DNA from: Actinomycetospora soli
Lineage (GTDB): Bacteria; Actinomycetota; Actinomycetes; Mycobacteriales; Pseudonocardiaceae
Length of the DNA: 64,000 bases
Direction: 5' to 3'
Assembly (NCBI RefSeq): GCF_021026295.1
Contig: NZ_JAJNDA010000019.1
Coordinates: 42,348 to 106,347, forward strand
Shown: positions 9,580 to 16,925 of the stretch, piece by piece
Numbering within the stretch: position 1 is the first letter of the stretch
Layout of the letters: every line of letters begins with the position of its first letter
Translations under genes and position numbers: made by a program
The notes under the pieces: model-generated
Database searches by the model: none
What the model saw: the letters and a program-made list of their open reading frames with translations, nothing else
Told to the model about the DNA's origin: nothing

Positions 9580-9846
9580 GGCGGGTCCTCCTGGTGCGCT
9601 CGCTGCCGCTCGAGCCGCCCTGCGTCTCCCCCGAGGGGCGGGCCGATCCTCGTCCCCGTGCTGGCGGGTTCGATTCAGTGCAGCGTACCGAGCGGCCCTC
9701 GCCCGCCGTCGACGACGAGCGCCACGATGAGGGCGCTCTCACAGTGCCCCGTCAGCCCCGGTGGCCGCCGCGTCGCGAGCCTGACGTCAGGCATCCCGGG
9801 CGCCGGCGGATGACCCCTGCCTGACGTACCCGCGGGACGAGCGTGG

Positions 9847-9921
9847 TGCCCCCGGTGGGATTCGAACCCACACTGTATGGAGTTTGAGACCATTGCCTGC
9901 TGCCGATTGGGCTACGGGGGC
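9847..9921 (-). tRNA. tRNA-Leu (anticodon CAA), short variable arm, CCA encoded
   Basis: On the reverse strand the acceptor stem GCCCCCG pairs with CGGGGGC, the T arm reads GTGGGTTCGAATCCCAC, and the anticodon loop reads CTCAAAC, giving anticodon CAA (Leu, UUG). The discriminator base is A and CCA follows directly (9844-9846). The variable region appears to be only about five bases, whereas leucine tRNAs normally carry a long class II arm, and the anticodon stem closes with a T-T mismatch. A TAGAAT -10-like hexamer lies at 9947-9952 on the same strand, about 25 nt upstream. Confidence 0.85.
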
Positions 9922-9946
9922 TGCTCCACTCGGTCGTGCTCCGACG

Positions 9947-9952
9947 ATTCTA
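9947..9952 (-). promoter_or_regulatory. Possible -10 element of the tRNA-Leu promoter
   Basis: TAGAAT on the reverse strand lies about 25 nt before the mature tRNA 5' end, in a locally AT-richer spot. The base run 17 nt further upstream does not match a good -35, so this is a weak call. Confidence 0.3.
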
Positions 9953-10045
9953 GTGCAGTGCTCCGGCGACCGGCGGACGCGGTGTCGCTCGCGGCGCCGA
10001 TCGACTCCCGCCGAGACTGTCGGGGCGTCGATGCACCATTCCGAC

Positions 10046-10804
10046 ATGCATGACCGAGCCACCGTCGACGTCGTTCTCGCCCTGTTCGCCGACGGGGTGT
10101 CGACGGACGAGATCGCGCGTCGCGTGGGCGTCTCGCCGTCCACGGTCCGGCGGTGGTGCCGTGCCCCGCGATCCGGACCGGATTCCGACGGTTCACGTCG
10201 GGATCGATGTCCGATCTGCCACGCGGTCGGTCTCGACGACGCGGAGTACGCCTATCTGCTCGGGCAGTACCTCGGCGACGGACACATCGTCGAGGGTCGG
10301 CGCGGCGTCGCCTCCCTGTCCGTCTTCTGCGCGGACGACTGGCCCGGCGTCCGGGCCGAGGTGGAACGGGCGATGTGCGCCGTCATGCCCACGTCGTCGG
10401 TCTCCTCGGTGCGCCGGGCGGGCTGCCGCGAGGTGAAGAGCTACTCGACGCACTGGACGTGCCTGTTCCCTTAACACGGGCCGGGCCGCAAGCACGATCG
10501 CACCATCGTCCTGGCGCCCTGGCAGGAACAGGTCTCCCGGGCGCACGCCGGGCGTCTCGTGCGAGGACTGATGCATTCCGACGGCTGCCGCGTCGTGAAC
10601 TGGGCCCGGTCGCGGCCCGGCGGCAAGCGCTACGAATATCCGCGCTACTGGTTCTCCAACCATTCCGTCGACATCCTCGACATCTGCGCGCACGCCCTCG
10701 ACGAGATCGGGGTCGAGCACCGTCGACCGCGCTGGAACGCGATCTCGGTGGCACGCAGGGCGGCGGTGGCGAGACTCGACGAATTCGTCGGACCCAAGTA
10801 CTGA
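10046..10804 (+). pseudogene. HTH / LAGLIDADG-type DNA-binding protein interrupted by an in-frame TAA
   Basis: The N-terminal part has a resolvase-like helix-turn-helix (DEIARRVGVSPSTVRRWC), a short Cys pair (RCPICH) and a LAGLIDADG-like motif (YLLGQYLGDGHI). A TAA at 10472-10474 stops translation after LFP. The same frame then continues without shift for 110 codons, containing HGPGRKH, a second LAGLIDADG-like motif (LVRGLMHSDGCR) and a normal C-terminus. One C-to-T change (CAA to TAA) would explain it, so the lesion looks recent; restored length is about 252 residues. Relatives are free-standing actinobacterial proteins of unproven function. The start could also be the ATG at 10031. It lies beside the tRNA-Leu gene. 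Confidence 0.82.
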
Positions 10805-10815
10805 CGCTCCGACCG

Positions 10816-11178
10816 TCACCGTTCCGCGAGCCGGTGCCCCGCGTCGTGGACGAGCACGGCCAGCAGCTCTCCCACGTGGTGGTCCCGGGCGCGCGAGAGC
10901 ACCCGGCGACCGTCGCGGCGTTGGGTGATCAGGCCCACGAGGCGGAGTTTCGCGAGGTGCTGCGACACCGCGGGGCGTGCCGCGCCGAGGCGCTCGGCGA
11001 GGGTCGAGACGTCCAGTTCCTCGCCACAGAGCAGCCACAACAGCCGCAGGCGCGTCGGGTCGGCCAGCATCCGCAGGCCGTCGACGACCTCCTCCACCCG
11101 GTCGTCCGCGGGCAGCTGCTGCCACGGATCGACCGGTTCAGTGGTGTTGCGTGCGCACACGAGCACGTATGTTGGCAC
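10816..11178 (-). CDS. ArsR/SmtB-family metal-responsive repressor
   Basis: This 120-residue winged-helix protein has the ArsR core: MLADPTRLRLLWLL, recognition region LAERLGAARPAVSQHLAKLR, and wing QRRDGRRVL. There is no Cys pair in the recognition helix. The last helix (DHHVGELLAVLVHDAGH) offers Asp, His, Asp and His at the spacing of the alpha-5 metal site of SmtB, CzrA and NmtR, hinting at Zn, Ni or Co sensing. The GTG at 11178 gives an unusual N-terminus; a downstream GTG may be the true start. It is divergent from a nicotianamine-synthase-like gene and probably represses it. A GCGTGC/GCACGC inverted pair (11149-11180) lies across the start region. Confidence 0.88.
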   Translation of the reverse strand: MPTYVLVCARNTTEPVDPWQQLPADDRVEEVVDGLRMLADPTRLRLLWLLCGEELDVSTLAERLGAARPAVSQHLAKLRLVGLITQRRDGRRVLSRARDHHVGELLAVLVHDAGHRLAER

Positions 11179-11216
11179 GCGTTCCCGCCGGGCACCATCG
11201 TGGAGGTCGAACGATC

Positions 11217-12143
11217 ATGACGAGCTCGACGCCGACCCGTCGTCCCGGGCCCCACCCGTCCCACCAGCACCAGCCGACCCCGTCCCGGGCGGCGCGACCG
11301 GCCGTCCACGGGTGCGGTCACGGCGACACCGGGTCCGCACGGGCCGCCGTGGTCACCCAGGTCCGCGCCCTGCACGCCGCCCTCGCCGCGTGTCCGGACC
11401 TGACGCCCGGCCCACGCACCGACGACCTGTTCGGTCGGCTCGTCGCCCTCGCCGTCGACCCGTCGGCCGCCCGCGAGGCGGACGCGGTCCTCGGCGACCC
11501 CGCCGTCGCGAGCCTCCTGCCGGAGCTGCGCCGCCTCTGCGCCGACGGCGAGTTCGAGCTCGAGCGACACTGGGCGCAGCGGATCGCGGCGGCCCAGGAC
11601 CCCGAGGCCGAGCTCGCGCGGTTCCCGTACCACCAGAACTACGTCGACCTGACCCGCCTGGAGCACCACGCGGTCTCCGGCCTGGTGCCGCACCGGATCC
11701 GGCGGGTGCTGTTCGTCGGGTCGGGCCCGCTCCCCCTCACCTCGATGCTCTTGGCCGACACGTACGGCTGCGCGGTCGACAACCTCGACCACGCCCCCGA
11801 GGCGGTCGCCCTGAGCACCGCGCTCGCCCGACGGCTCGGGCGCACCGGGCTGCGCTTCGACGTGGGCGACGTCCTCGACCGCCACGACCTCGACCACGAC
11901 CTCGTCTACCTCGCGGCCCTCGCCGGCCTCGACCCCGACGCGAAGCTCGCCCTGCTCTCCCACCTCGCGCGCACCCTGGCGCCGGGCACGCTCGTCCTCG
12001 CCCGCAGCGCCCACTCCCTGCGCGGGCTGCTCTACCCGGTGCTCGACCCGCACGACCTGCCCGGGATGGACACGCTCTCGGTGGTCCACCCCTTCACCGA
12101 CGTCGTCAACTCGGTGCTCGTGGCCCGCGTCAGAGGCGCGTGA
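11217..12143 (+). CDS. Nicotianamine synthase-like protein
   Basis: The product has 308 residues, with an ATG preceded by GGAGG at 11 nt. A His-rich head (PHPSHQHQP, then HGCGHGD) precedes helices and the family hallmark FPYHQNYVDLTRLE, the SAM-fold segment VLFVGSGPLPLTS, VDNLDHAPEAV, YLAALAGLD and a C-terminal RSAHSLRGLLYPV...VVHPFTDVVNSV. Nicotianamine synthases condense aminocarboxypropyl groups of SAM into metal-chelating nicotianamine, and bacterial relatives make metallophore precursors. No opine-type dehydrogenase or dedicated transporter is adjacent, so the final product is unknown. The divergent ArsR gene suggests metal control. The gene's tail overlaps the convergent small gene by 14 bp. 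Confidence 0.85.
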   Translation: MTSSTPTRRPGPHPSHQHQPTPSRAARPAVHGCGHGDTGSARAAVVTQVRALHAALAACPDLTPGPRTDDLFGRLVALAVDPSAAREADAVLGDPAVASLLPELRRLCADGEFELERHWAQRIAAAQDPEAELARFPYHQNYVDLTRLEHHAVSGLVPHRIRRVLFVGSGPLPLTSMLLADTYGCAVDNLDHAPEAVALSTALARRLGRTGLRFDVGDVLDRHDLDHDLVYLAALAGLDPDAKLALLSHLARTLAPGTLVLARSAHSLRGLLYPVLDPHDLPGMDTLSVVHPFTDVVNSVLVARVRGA

Positions 12144-12441
12144 GCCGGCGCCGGTTGCCGCGGACGGTGCGGTGCACCGGGGCGAGCACGTCGCCGACGT
12201 AGCGGGCGACGTCGCTCGGCGGCCGGGTCACGGCGATGCGGCCGGCCTCGGTGAACGCCGTCGCCTTCTCGGTCACCATCCGCCGCAGCTCCCGGCGCTC
12301 CTTCGGGCCCGGCGGGCGCCCGCTCGCGACGATCCGCGCCGTCCGCAGTCCGATCACGATCGGCGCGGACACCGAGATCTCGACGAGCTGCAGCCACGGT
12401 CGCACCCATCCACGCATGCCCCCGACGCTACGTGCCGTCAC
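12130..12441 (-). CDS. Small conserved-looking hypothetical protein
   Basis: I do not recognise this protein. It encodes about 103 residues from a GTG that overlaps the preceding stop (GTGA, 12438-12441), or 95 residues from the ATG at 12417. A mildly hydrophobic N-terminal helix (LQLVEISVSAPIVIGLRTA) is followed by a basic amphipathic stretch (PKERRELRRMVTEKATAF), faintly like phasin or membrane-surface proteins. It is coupled behind the phosphatase-family lipoprotein gene and overlaps tail-to-tail with the nicotianamine-synthase-like gene. Confidence 0.6.
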   Translation of the reverse strand: MTARSVGGMRGWVRPWLQLVEISVSAPIVIGLRTARIVASGRPPGPKERRELRRMVTEKATAFTEAGRIAVTRPPSDVARYVGDVLAPVHRTVRGNRRRLTRL

Positions 12442-13187
12442 CGACGCAGCTCCGCCACGAGCGGCCGGTGGTCGGACACCGACACCTCGGGCGCCGCGGC
12501 GGACACCACGCCCAGCCCCCGGACGAGCACGTGGTCGATCGCGCCCGCACCCGACGTCGGGAAGGAGCCCACGGAGGTGAGGGCCCCGAGGGGCCCGACG
12601 TCGGCGCGGTTGAGGTCCCCCAGCACGACGACGGGTCCGGGCTCTCCGGCCGCGACCCCGGCCAGCGCCCGCAGCTGCGGCCCGGCGGTCCCGTTCAGCC
12701 CGAGGTGCGCGTTCACGACGACGAGTCCGCCGAGGTCGACGCGCTGGTAGCCGCGCTGCTCGTCGCGGCGGTCGGGGGCGAACAGGGTCGTGGACGCGGC
12801 GGCGACGGGGAGGCGGCTGAGCACCCCGAGCCCGTAGGTCACGTCCCCGCGGTCCGCGCACGGCCGGCGCAGCGCGGCGTTGACGGGGGCCGCGTCCTCG
12901 TCCGGCGTCGGGACGACGGGCCCGGGCACCGCCGTGTACGCCAGCCCCCGCGCCCGCAGCAGCGCGGCCAGCCCGGTCACCTCCGCGGCGCAGATCTCCT
13001 GCAGGCCCACGACGTCGGGTCGGTGCGCGGCGATCACGGGCGCCCAGTCGGCGGGGTCGGACCGTGAGGTGAGGACGTTCCAGGTCATCACGCGCAGCGG
13101 CTCGCCCACCGGCGCGGGCGCTGGCGCCGCCGCCGTGCCGCACCCGCCGAGCAGGAGGACGACCAGCAGCACGGACCGGGCCAGCAC
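12438..13187 (-). CDS. Endonuclease/exonuclease/phosphatase-family lipoprotein
   Basis: About 249 residues run from the GTG at 13187. I prefer this start because it begins a lipoprotein signal (VLARSVLLVVLLLGGC); longer starts would run into the divergent gene at 13243. The EEP fold is shown by RVMTWNV near the start of the mature part, VGLQEI with the catalytic Glu, VVVNAHLG, VVLGDLN and SDHRPLVAEL at the end. Members hydrolyse phosphodiesters in nucleic acids, phosphoinositides or sphingolipids. The secreted, lipid-anchored form suggests an extracellular phosphodiesterase; the substrate is unknown. Confidence 0.82.
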   Translation of the reverse strand: MLARSVLLVVLLLGGCGTAAAPAPAPVGEPLRVMTWNVLTSRSDPADWAPVIAAHRPDVVGLQEICAAEVTGLAALLRARGLAYTAVPGPVVPTPDEDAAPVNAALRRPCADRGDVTYGLGVLSRLPVAAASTTLFAPDRRDEQRGYQRVDLGGLVVVNAHLGLNGTAGPQLRALAGVAAGEPGPVVVLGDLNRADVGPLGALTSVGSFPTSGAGAIDHVLVRGLGVVSAAAPEVSVSDHRPLVAELRR

Positions 13188-13242
13188 GACGAGCAGTGTC
13201 GCGGAGGGTCGCGAGCGCCGCGGTGTGGGCCAGGGTGGACCG

Positions 13243-13626
13243 ATGAGCACCCTCCAGGCACGGCTGCGCGAGATGTTCACGCGCATGGTCGAGGCGAAGG
13301 ACGCCTCCCTCGTCGACGAGTTCTACGACCCCGGGTTCGAGCTCCACACCAACGGCGCGGTCCAGGACCTCGCGGCCTTCCGTGCCGGCCACGAGCGCGT
13401 CTACCCCACCGCCATCACCTACGCGGTCGAGTACGACGACGAGGCCTGGATCGAGTCCGGCGACCGCCTCGCGGGCCGCGTCTGGATCACCACGACGATG
13501 CCGGGCGAGCGACCGACCCGGATCGAGGTCGTACTGCTGGCGGGCTACCGCGACGGCCGGATCCACTGGCTCAAGGAGCTCACCTGGCCGGACTGGCGGC
13601 GGATGGGCGAGTTCGCGGAGTACTGA
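13243..13626 (+). CDS. SnoaL/NTF2-like fold protein
   Basis: This is a 127-residue single-domain protein. The N-terminal helix LREMFTRMVEAKDASLVDEFYDPGFELHTNG leads into the beta-sheet FRAGHERVYP, YAVEYDDEAWIESGDRLAGRVWITT and IEVVLLAGYRDGRIHWLKELTWPDW. This layout matches nuclear-transport-factor-2-like proteins that act as small isomerases, hydratases or ligand binders. No catalytic pair can be assigned. It is divergent from the EEP lipoprotein, with 55 bp between the starts. Confidence 0.75.
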   Translation: MSTLQARLREMFTRMVEAKDASLVDEFYDPGFELHTNGAVQDLAAFRAGHERVYPTAITYAVEYDDEAWIESGDRLAGRVWITTTMPGERPTRIEVVLLAGYRDGRIHWLKELTWPDWRRMGEFAEY

Positions 13627-13714
13627 CCTTCCACCGGGCGGACGGATCCTGGTGCGTGTCGGGCCCCTCGCCTACGGTGACCGCGCCCAGGGCACCCCGT
13701 CGGGAAGGTCACCG

Positions 13715-15037
13715 ATGTCCGATCAGCGCCAGGTGCGCCGCGTGCTCGGCGCGAGCCTCGTCGGCACCACCATCGAGTGGTACGACTTCTTCATCTACGC
13801 CTCGGCCTCCGGCCTGGTGTTCGGGCAGCTGTTCTTCTCCCCGCTCGGGCCGACGGCGGGGCTGTTCGCCTCGTTCGCGACGATCGGCGTGAGCTTCGTC
13901 GTCCGTCCCTTCGGCGGGATCCTGGCCGGGCACCTCGGCGACCGCTTCGGGCGCCGCGGGGTGCTCGTGGCGACGCTGCTGCTGATGGGCGTCTCGACCG
14001 TCGGCGTCGGCCTGCTGCCCACCTACGCCTCGATCGGCGCGGCCGCGCCGGTCCTGCTCGTCGTCCTGCGCCTGCTCCAGGGTGTGTCGGCCGGCGGCGA
14101 GTGGGGCGGGGCCGCGCTGATGTCGGTGGAGCACGCGCCGCACGGCAAGCGCGGCTACTACGGGTCGTTCCCGCAGCTCGGGGTGCCGATCGGGCTGCTG
14201 ATCGCGAACGGCGTGTTCTTCACGGTCTCCGGGCTCACCACCCGCGAGCAGTTCCTCTCCTGGGGCTGGCGCCTGCCGTTCCTGCTCTCGATCGTGCTGA
14301 TCGCCGTCGGCTTCGTGATCCGGTACCGGGTCGACGAGAGCCCCGTCTTCGACGAGCTGCGCCGCCGGCGGGCCCGGCGCTCGGCCCCGCTGGGTGTGGT
14401 GCTGCGCCGCCACCCCCGCGAGCTGCTCGTCGGGATCGGTCTCTTCATGGCGAACAACATGGCGGGCTACCTGCTGATCGCCTTCATCACCGCCTACGGC
14501 ACCCGCACGCTCGGGCTCTCGACGGCGACGATGCTGCTGATCGGGATCGCCGGGGCGGTCTCGTGGGGGTTCGCGACGCTGTACGCCGCCCGCTGGTCCG
14601 ACCGGGTCGGCCGCAAGCGGGTCTACCTCGTGGGCACGCTCGCGCTGCTGGTCTGGGCGTTCCCGCTGTTCCTGCTGCTGGACACCGCGAACGTCGGCCT
14701 GATGGTGCTCGCCGTCGTCGTCTTCGGGATCCCGCTGGGCCTGACCTACGGCCAGCAGTCCGCGACCTACGCGGAGATGTTCCCCGCCGCCGTCCGCTAC
14801 AGCGGCGCGTCCCTGGCCTACGCCCTGGGCGCGGTGCTCGGCGGGGCCTTCGCGCCACTGCTCTCGGCGTACCTGGTCGAGGTCACCGGCACCTCGCTGT
14901 CGGTGTCGGGGTACATCGCGGTGCTGTCGCTGATCACCCTCGCCGCGGTGCTCGCGTTGCGCGAGCGGCCCGCCGCCGAGCGGGAGGCGTTCGTCGACGG
15001 CACCTCCGACGACGAGGCGGTGCGCGCGCAGGCGTGA
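13715..15037 (+). CDS. MFS transporter, metabolite:H+ symporter type
   Basis: This 440-residue transporter has about 12 helices. The hallmark opening GTTIEWYDFFIYASASGLVF and the loop GHLGDRFGRRGVLV after helix 2 place it in the MHS group (proline/betaine, shikimate, alpha-ketoglutarate symporters). RLLQGVSAGGEWGGA in helix 4 and SDRVGRKRVYLVG between helices 8 and 9 support this. It imports an organic acid, amino acid or betaine with protons, but the substrate is not predictable. GGGAAGG precedes the ATG. It lies alone between a SnoaL-like gene and a methyltransferase. Confidence 0.88.
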   Translation: MSDQRQVRRVLGASLVGTTIEWYDFFIYASASGLVFGQLFFSPLGPTAGLFASFATIGVSFVVRPFGGILAGHLGDRFGRRGVLVATLLLMGVSTVGVGLLPTYASIGAAAPVLLVVLRLLQGVSAGGEWGGAALMSVEHAPHGKRGYYGSFPQLGVPIGLLIANGVFFTVSGLTTREQFLSWGWRLPFLLSIVLIAVGFVIRYRVDESPVFDELRRRRARRSAPLGVVLRRHPRELLVGIGLFMANNMAGYLLIAFITAYGTRTLGLSTATMLLIGIAGAVSWGFATLYAARWSDRVGRKRVYLVGTLALLVWAFPLFLLLDTANVGLMVLAVVVFGIPLGLTYGQQSATYAEMFPAAVRYSGASLAYALGAVLGGAFAPLLSAYLVEVTGTSLSVSGYIAVLSLITLAAVLALRERPAAEREAFVDGTSDDEAVRAQA

Positions 15038-15104
15038 GGGCTTGACCTCGACCGCGGTTCAGGGTGGAGCGTGCGCGCCGTCCGTACGACGCCGGGAGGC
15101 CGCG

Positions 15105-15737
15105 ATGACCACACCACCGAGCACGTTCGACGAGGCGTACCGCACCGGGGAACCGCCGTGGGTGATCGGCGGGCCGCAGCCCGCGGTGGTCGAGCTCGAG
15201 CGGGCCGGCGGCATCGTCGGGCCGGTCCTCGACCTCGGCTGCGGGGCCGGCGAGCACGCCCTGCTGCTCGCCCGGCAGGGCTACGACGTCCTCGCCGCCG
15301 ACGCCTCCCCCACCGCGGTCGAGCAGGCCCGGGACCGGGCGCGGGCGGCGGGGGTGGACGTGTCGTTCGTCGTCGCCGACGCCTTCGACCCGGCCGGGCT
15401 GGGGCGCTTCGCCACCGTGCTCGACAGCGCCCTGTTCCACGTCTTCGACCCCGCCGACCAGGCCCGCTACGCACGCGCCCTGACCGGGGTGGTCGAGCCG
15501 GGCGGCCGGGTGATCGTCCTCGCGCTCTCGACGCGCGGACCGGGCTTCGGGCCGCAGATCGACGACGACGCCGTCGCCGCGGCCTTCCGGGCGCCGGACT
15601 GGCAGGTCGAGGACCTCCGCCCGAGCACCTACCGCGGGCGGGTGACGCACCCCGACCAGGAGGCGGGCACGGGAGCGCGGGTGGGCGAGCTCGTCGACCT
15701 CCCGGCGGTGCTCGCGCGGGTCCGGCGCGCGGGCTGA
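15105..15737 (+). CDS. Class I SAM-dependent methyltransferase
   Basis: The product has 210 residues, and GGAGGC lies just before the ATG. It opens with FDEAYRTGEPPWVIGGPQP, typical of thiopurine/tellurite-resistance-like methyltransferases. The SAM motifs are VLDLGCGAGEHALLLARQGYDV, AADASPTAV and VVADAFDP, with LDSALFHVFDPADQARYAR following. Such enzymes methylate small thiols, halides or metalloids; the precise acceptor is unknown. It follows the MFS gene by 67 bp and precedes an isocitrate-lyase-like gene by 46 bp, so co-transcription is possible. Confidence 0.85.
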   Translation: MTTPPSTFDEAYRTGEPPWVIGGPQPAVVELERAGGIVGPVLDLGCGAGEHALLLARQGYDVLAADASPTAVEQARDRARAAGVDVSFVVADAFDPAGLGRFATVLDSALFHVFDPADQARYARALTGVVEPGGRVIVLALSTRGPGFGPQIDDDAVAAAFRAPDWQVEDLRPSTYRGRVTHPDQEAGTGARVGELVDLPAVLARVRRAG

Positions 15738-15783
15738 GACGCTTCGCCCCGCATCGAACCGTGGTCGGGCCACACTGGCGCCC

Positions 15784-16554
15784 GTGACCGCGTTCGCCGC
15801 CCTGCACCGCCCCGGGGACCCGTTCGTCCTGCCGAACGCGTGGGACGTCGGGTCCGCGCAGGCGCTGGCCGCGGCCGGCTTCCCCGCGGTGGGCACCACC
15901 AGCCTCGGGGTCGCCGCCTCGCACGGGCTCGTGGACGCCACCCGCGCGGCCGGCGCCGCGACCGTCGCCCTGGTCGCCGAACTCCGCCGGGCCCTGCCCG
16001 CGCTCCTCGTCACCGTCGATCTCGAGGACGGGTTCGAGGACGACCCGGCCGCCGTCGGCGACCTCGTCGCGTCCCTCGACGTGCACGGCGTCAACCTGGA
16101 GGACGCCACGGACGGCGTCCTCGTCGATCCGGCCCGCCACGAGGCGCGGATCCGCGCGGTGCGGGAGCGGGCGCCGGGCGTCTTCGTCAACGCCCGGACC
16201 GACGTGCTGTGGCTGCGGGCCGGCACGCCCGAGGACGCGCTCGCCCGGGTGCGGCGCTACGCCGACGCCGGGGCGGACGGGGTCTTCGTCCCCGGCGCGC
16301 TCGACGCCGCGACGATCGGGCGTCTCACCGCCGGGGTCGACCGGCCGGTCAACGTCCTCGCGTCCCCCACACTCGACCGCACCCGGCTCGCCGAGCTCGG
16401 GGTGGCCCGGATCAGCACCGGCTCCCTGCTCTACCGCGCGGCCGTGCACCGCACGATCGACGCGGCGACGGCCGTCCGCGACGGCCGCCGGCCGGGCGAC
16501 GCGGTGCCCTACGCCGAGGTCCAGGCGTGGAGTCAGATCTCCTCGAGCTCGTAG
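15784..16554 (+). CDS. Isocitrate lyase/PEP mutase-family enzyme
   Basis: The 256-residue protein starts at GTG. It has the small phosphoenolpyruvate-mutase-like TIM barrel: PFVLPNAWDVGSAQALAAAG, GTTSLGVAASHG, VTVDLEDGFEDD with metal-binding acids, VNLEDATDG and FVNARTDVLW. The lyase Cys motif (KKCGH) is absent, as in many oxaloacetate-decarboxylase or carboxyvinyl-carboxyphosphonate-mutase-like members. Expected chemistry is C-C bond cleavage of a 2-hydroxy or 2-oxo acid with Mg2+. Its 3' end overlaps the convergent small gene by 22 bp. Confidence 0.85.
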   Translation: MTAFAALHRPGDPFVLPNAWDVGSAQALAAAGFPAVGTTSLGVAASHGLVDATRAAGAATVALVAELRRALPALLVTVDLEDGFEDDPAAVGDLVASLDVHGVNLEDATDGVLVDPARHEARIRAVRERAPGVFVNARTDVLWLRAGTPEDALARVRRYADAGADGVFVPGALDAATIGRLTAGVDRPVNVLASPTLDRTRLAELGVARISTGSLLYRAAVHRTIDAATAVRDGRRPGDAVPYAEVQAWSQISSSS

Positions 16555-16778
16555 GCGTCGTCGCCGATCCACACCCGCAGGCCCTCGGCGTCGTCGCTGA
16601 TGGCACCGTCCTCCTCCTCGGAGAGCTCCCGCGACGCGCCCAGGGCCCGCTTCGAGTAGCGGATCCGGCCGTCCCCGAGGTCCTCCGGGCGGTACTCCCG
16701 GGCCAGCACCGACGTCCGTGTCGACGTCGCGAGATAGGCCGCGTTGTCCGCGCCCACCACGGCGATCCACTCGTTCAT
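16533..16778 (-). CDS. Small acidic hypothetical protein
   Basis: This 81-residue protein has no recognised family. It opens with MNEWIAVVGADNAAYLAT and ends with RVWIGDDAYELEEI, with an acidic middle (SEEEDGAISDDAEG). Tyrosine, acid and beta-strand-like alternation suggest a small soluble fold. It overlaps the last 22 bp of the isocitrate-lyase-like gene and is divergent from the acyl-CoA ligase gene. Retention of an ATG and typical codon positions make it plausible as a real gene. Confidence 0.6.
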   Translation of the reverse strand: MNEWIAVVGADNAAYLATSTRTSVLAREYRPEDLGDGRIRYSKRALGASRELSEEEDGAISDDAEGLRVWIGDDAYELEEI

Positions 16779-16925
16779 GGCCGGATCCCACCGCGCCCGG
16801 CGCTCCCGTCCAAGATCCGCGGACGCGTGCGCATGCTGCACTGGGCCGTTCGTGCGACCCGCTTCCACGCTCCACCTACCGTGCGTCACCATGTGGCCCG
16901 GACCACAGCGGCGAGGAGCGAACCG

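Noticed and set aside
9580..9846. A possible gene in the 267-bp gap between pdtaR and the tRNA
   Set aside because: No frame with a ribosome site or plausible composition is visible; it holds the pdtaR leader and the tRNA 3' flank only.
10046..10804. A homing endonuclease inside a tRNA intron
   Set aside because: The tRNA-Leu gene is complete and uninterrupted, on the opposite strand, and ends more than 100 bp before the LAGLIDADG-like gene. No intron or intein boundary is visible.
11145..11180. Formal ArsR operator and promoter (TGTTGC-17-TATGTT with GCGTGC/GCACGC arms)
   Set aside because: The position is attractive but the hexamers are weak and the arms do not match the usual 12-2-12 ArsR dyad. 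Left as a remark in the gene entry rather than a feature.
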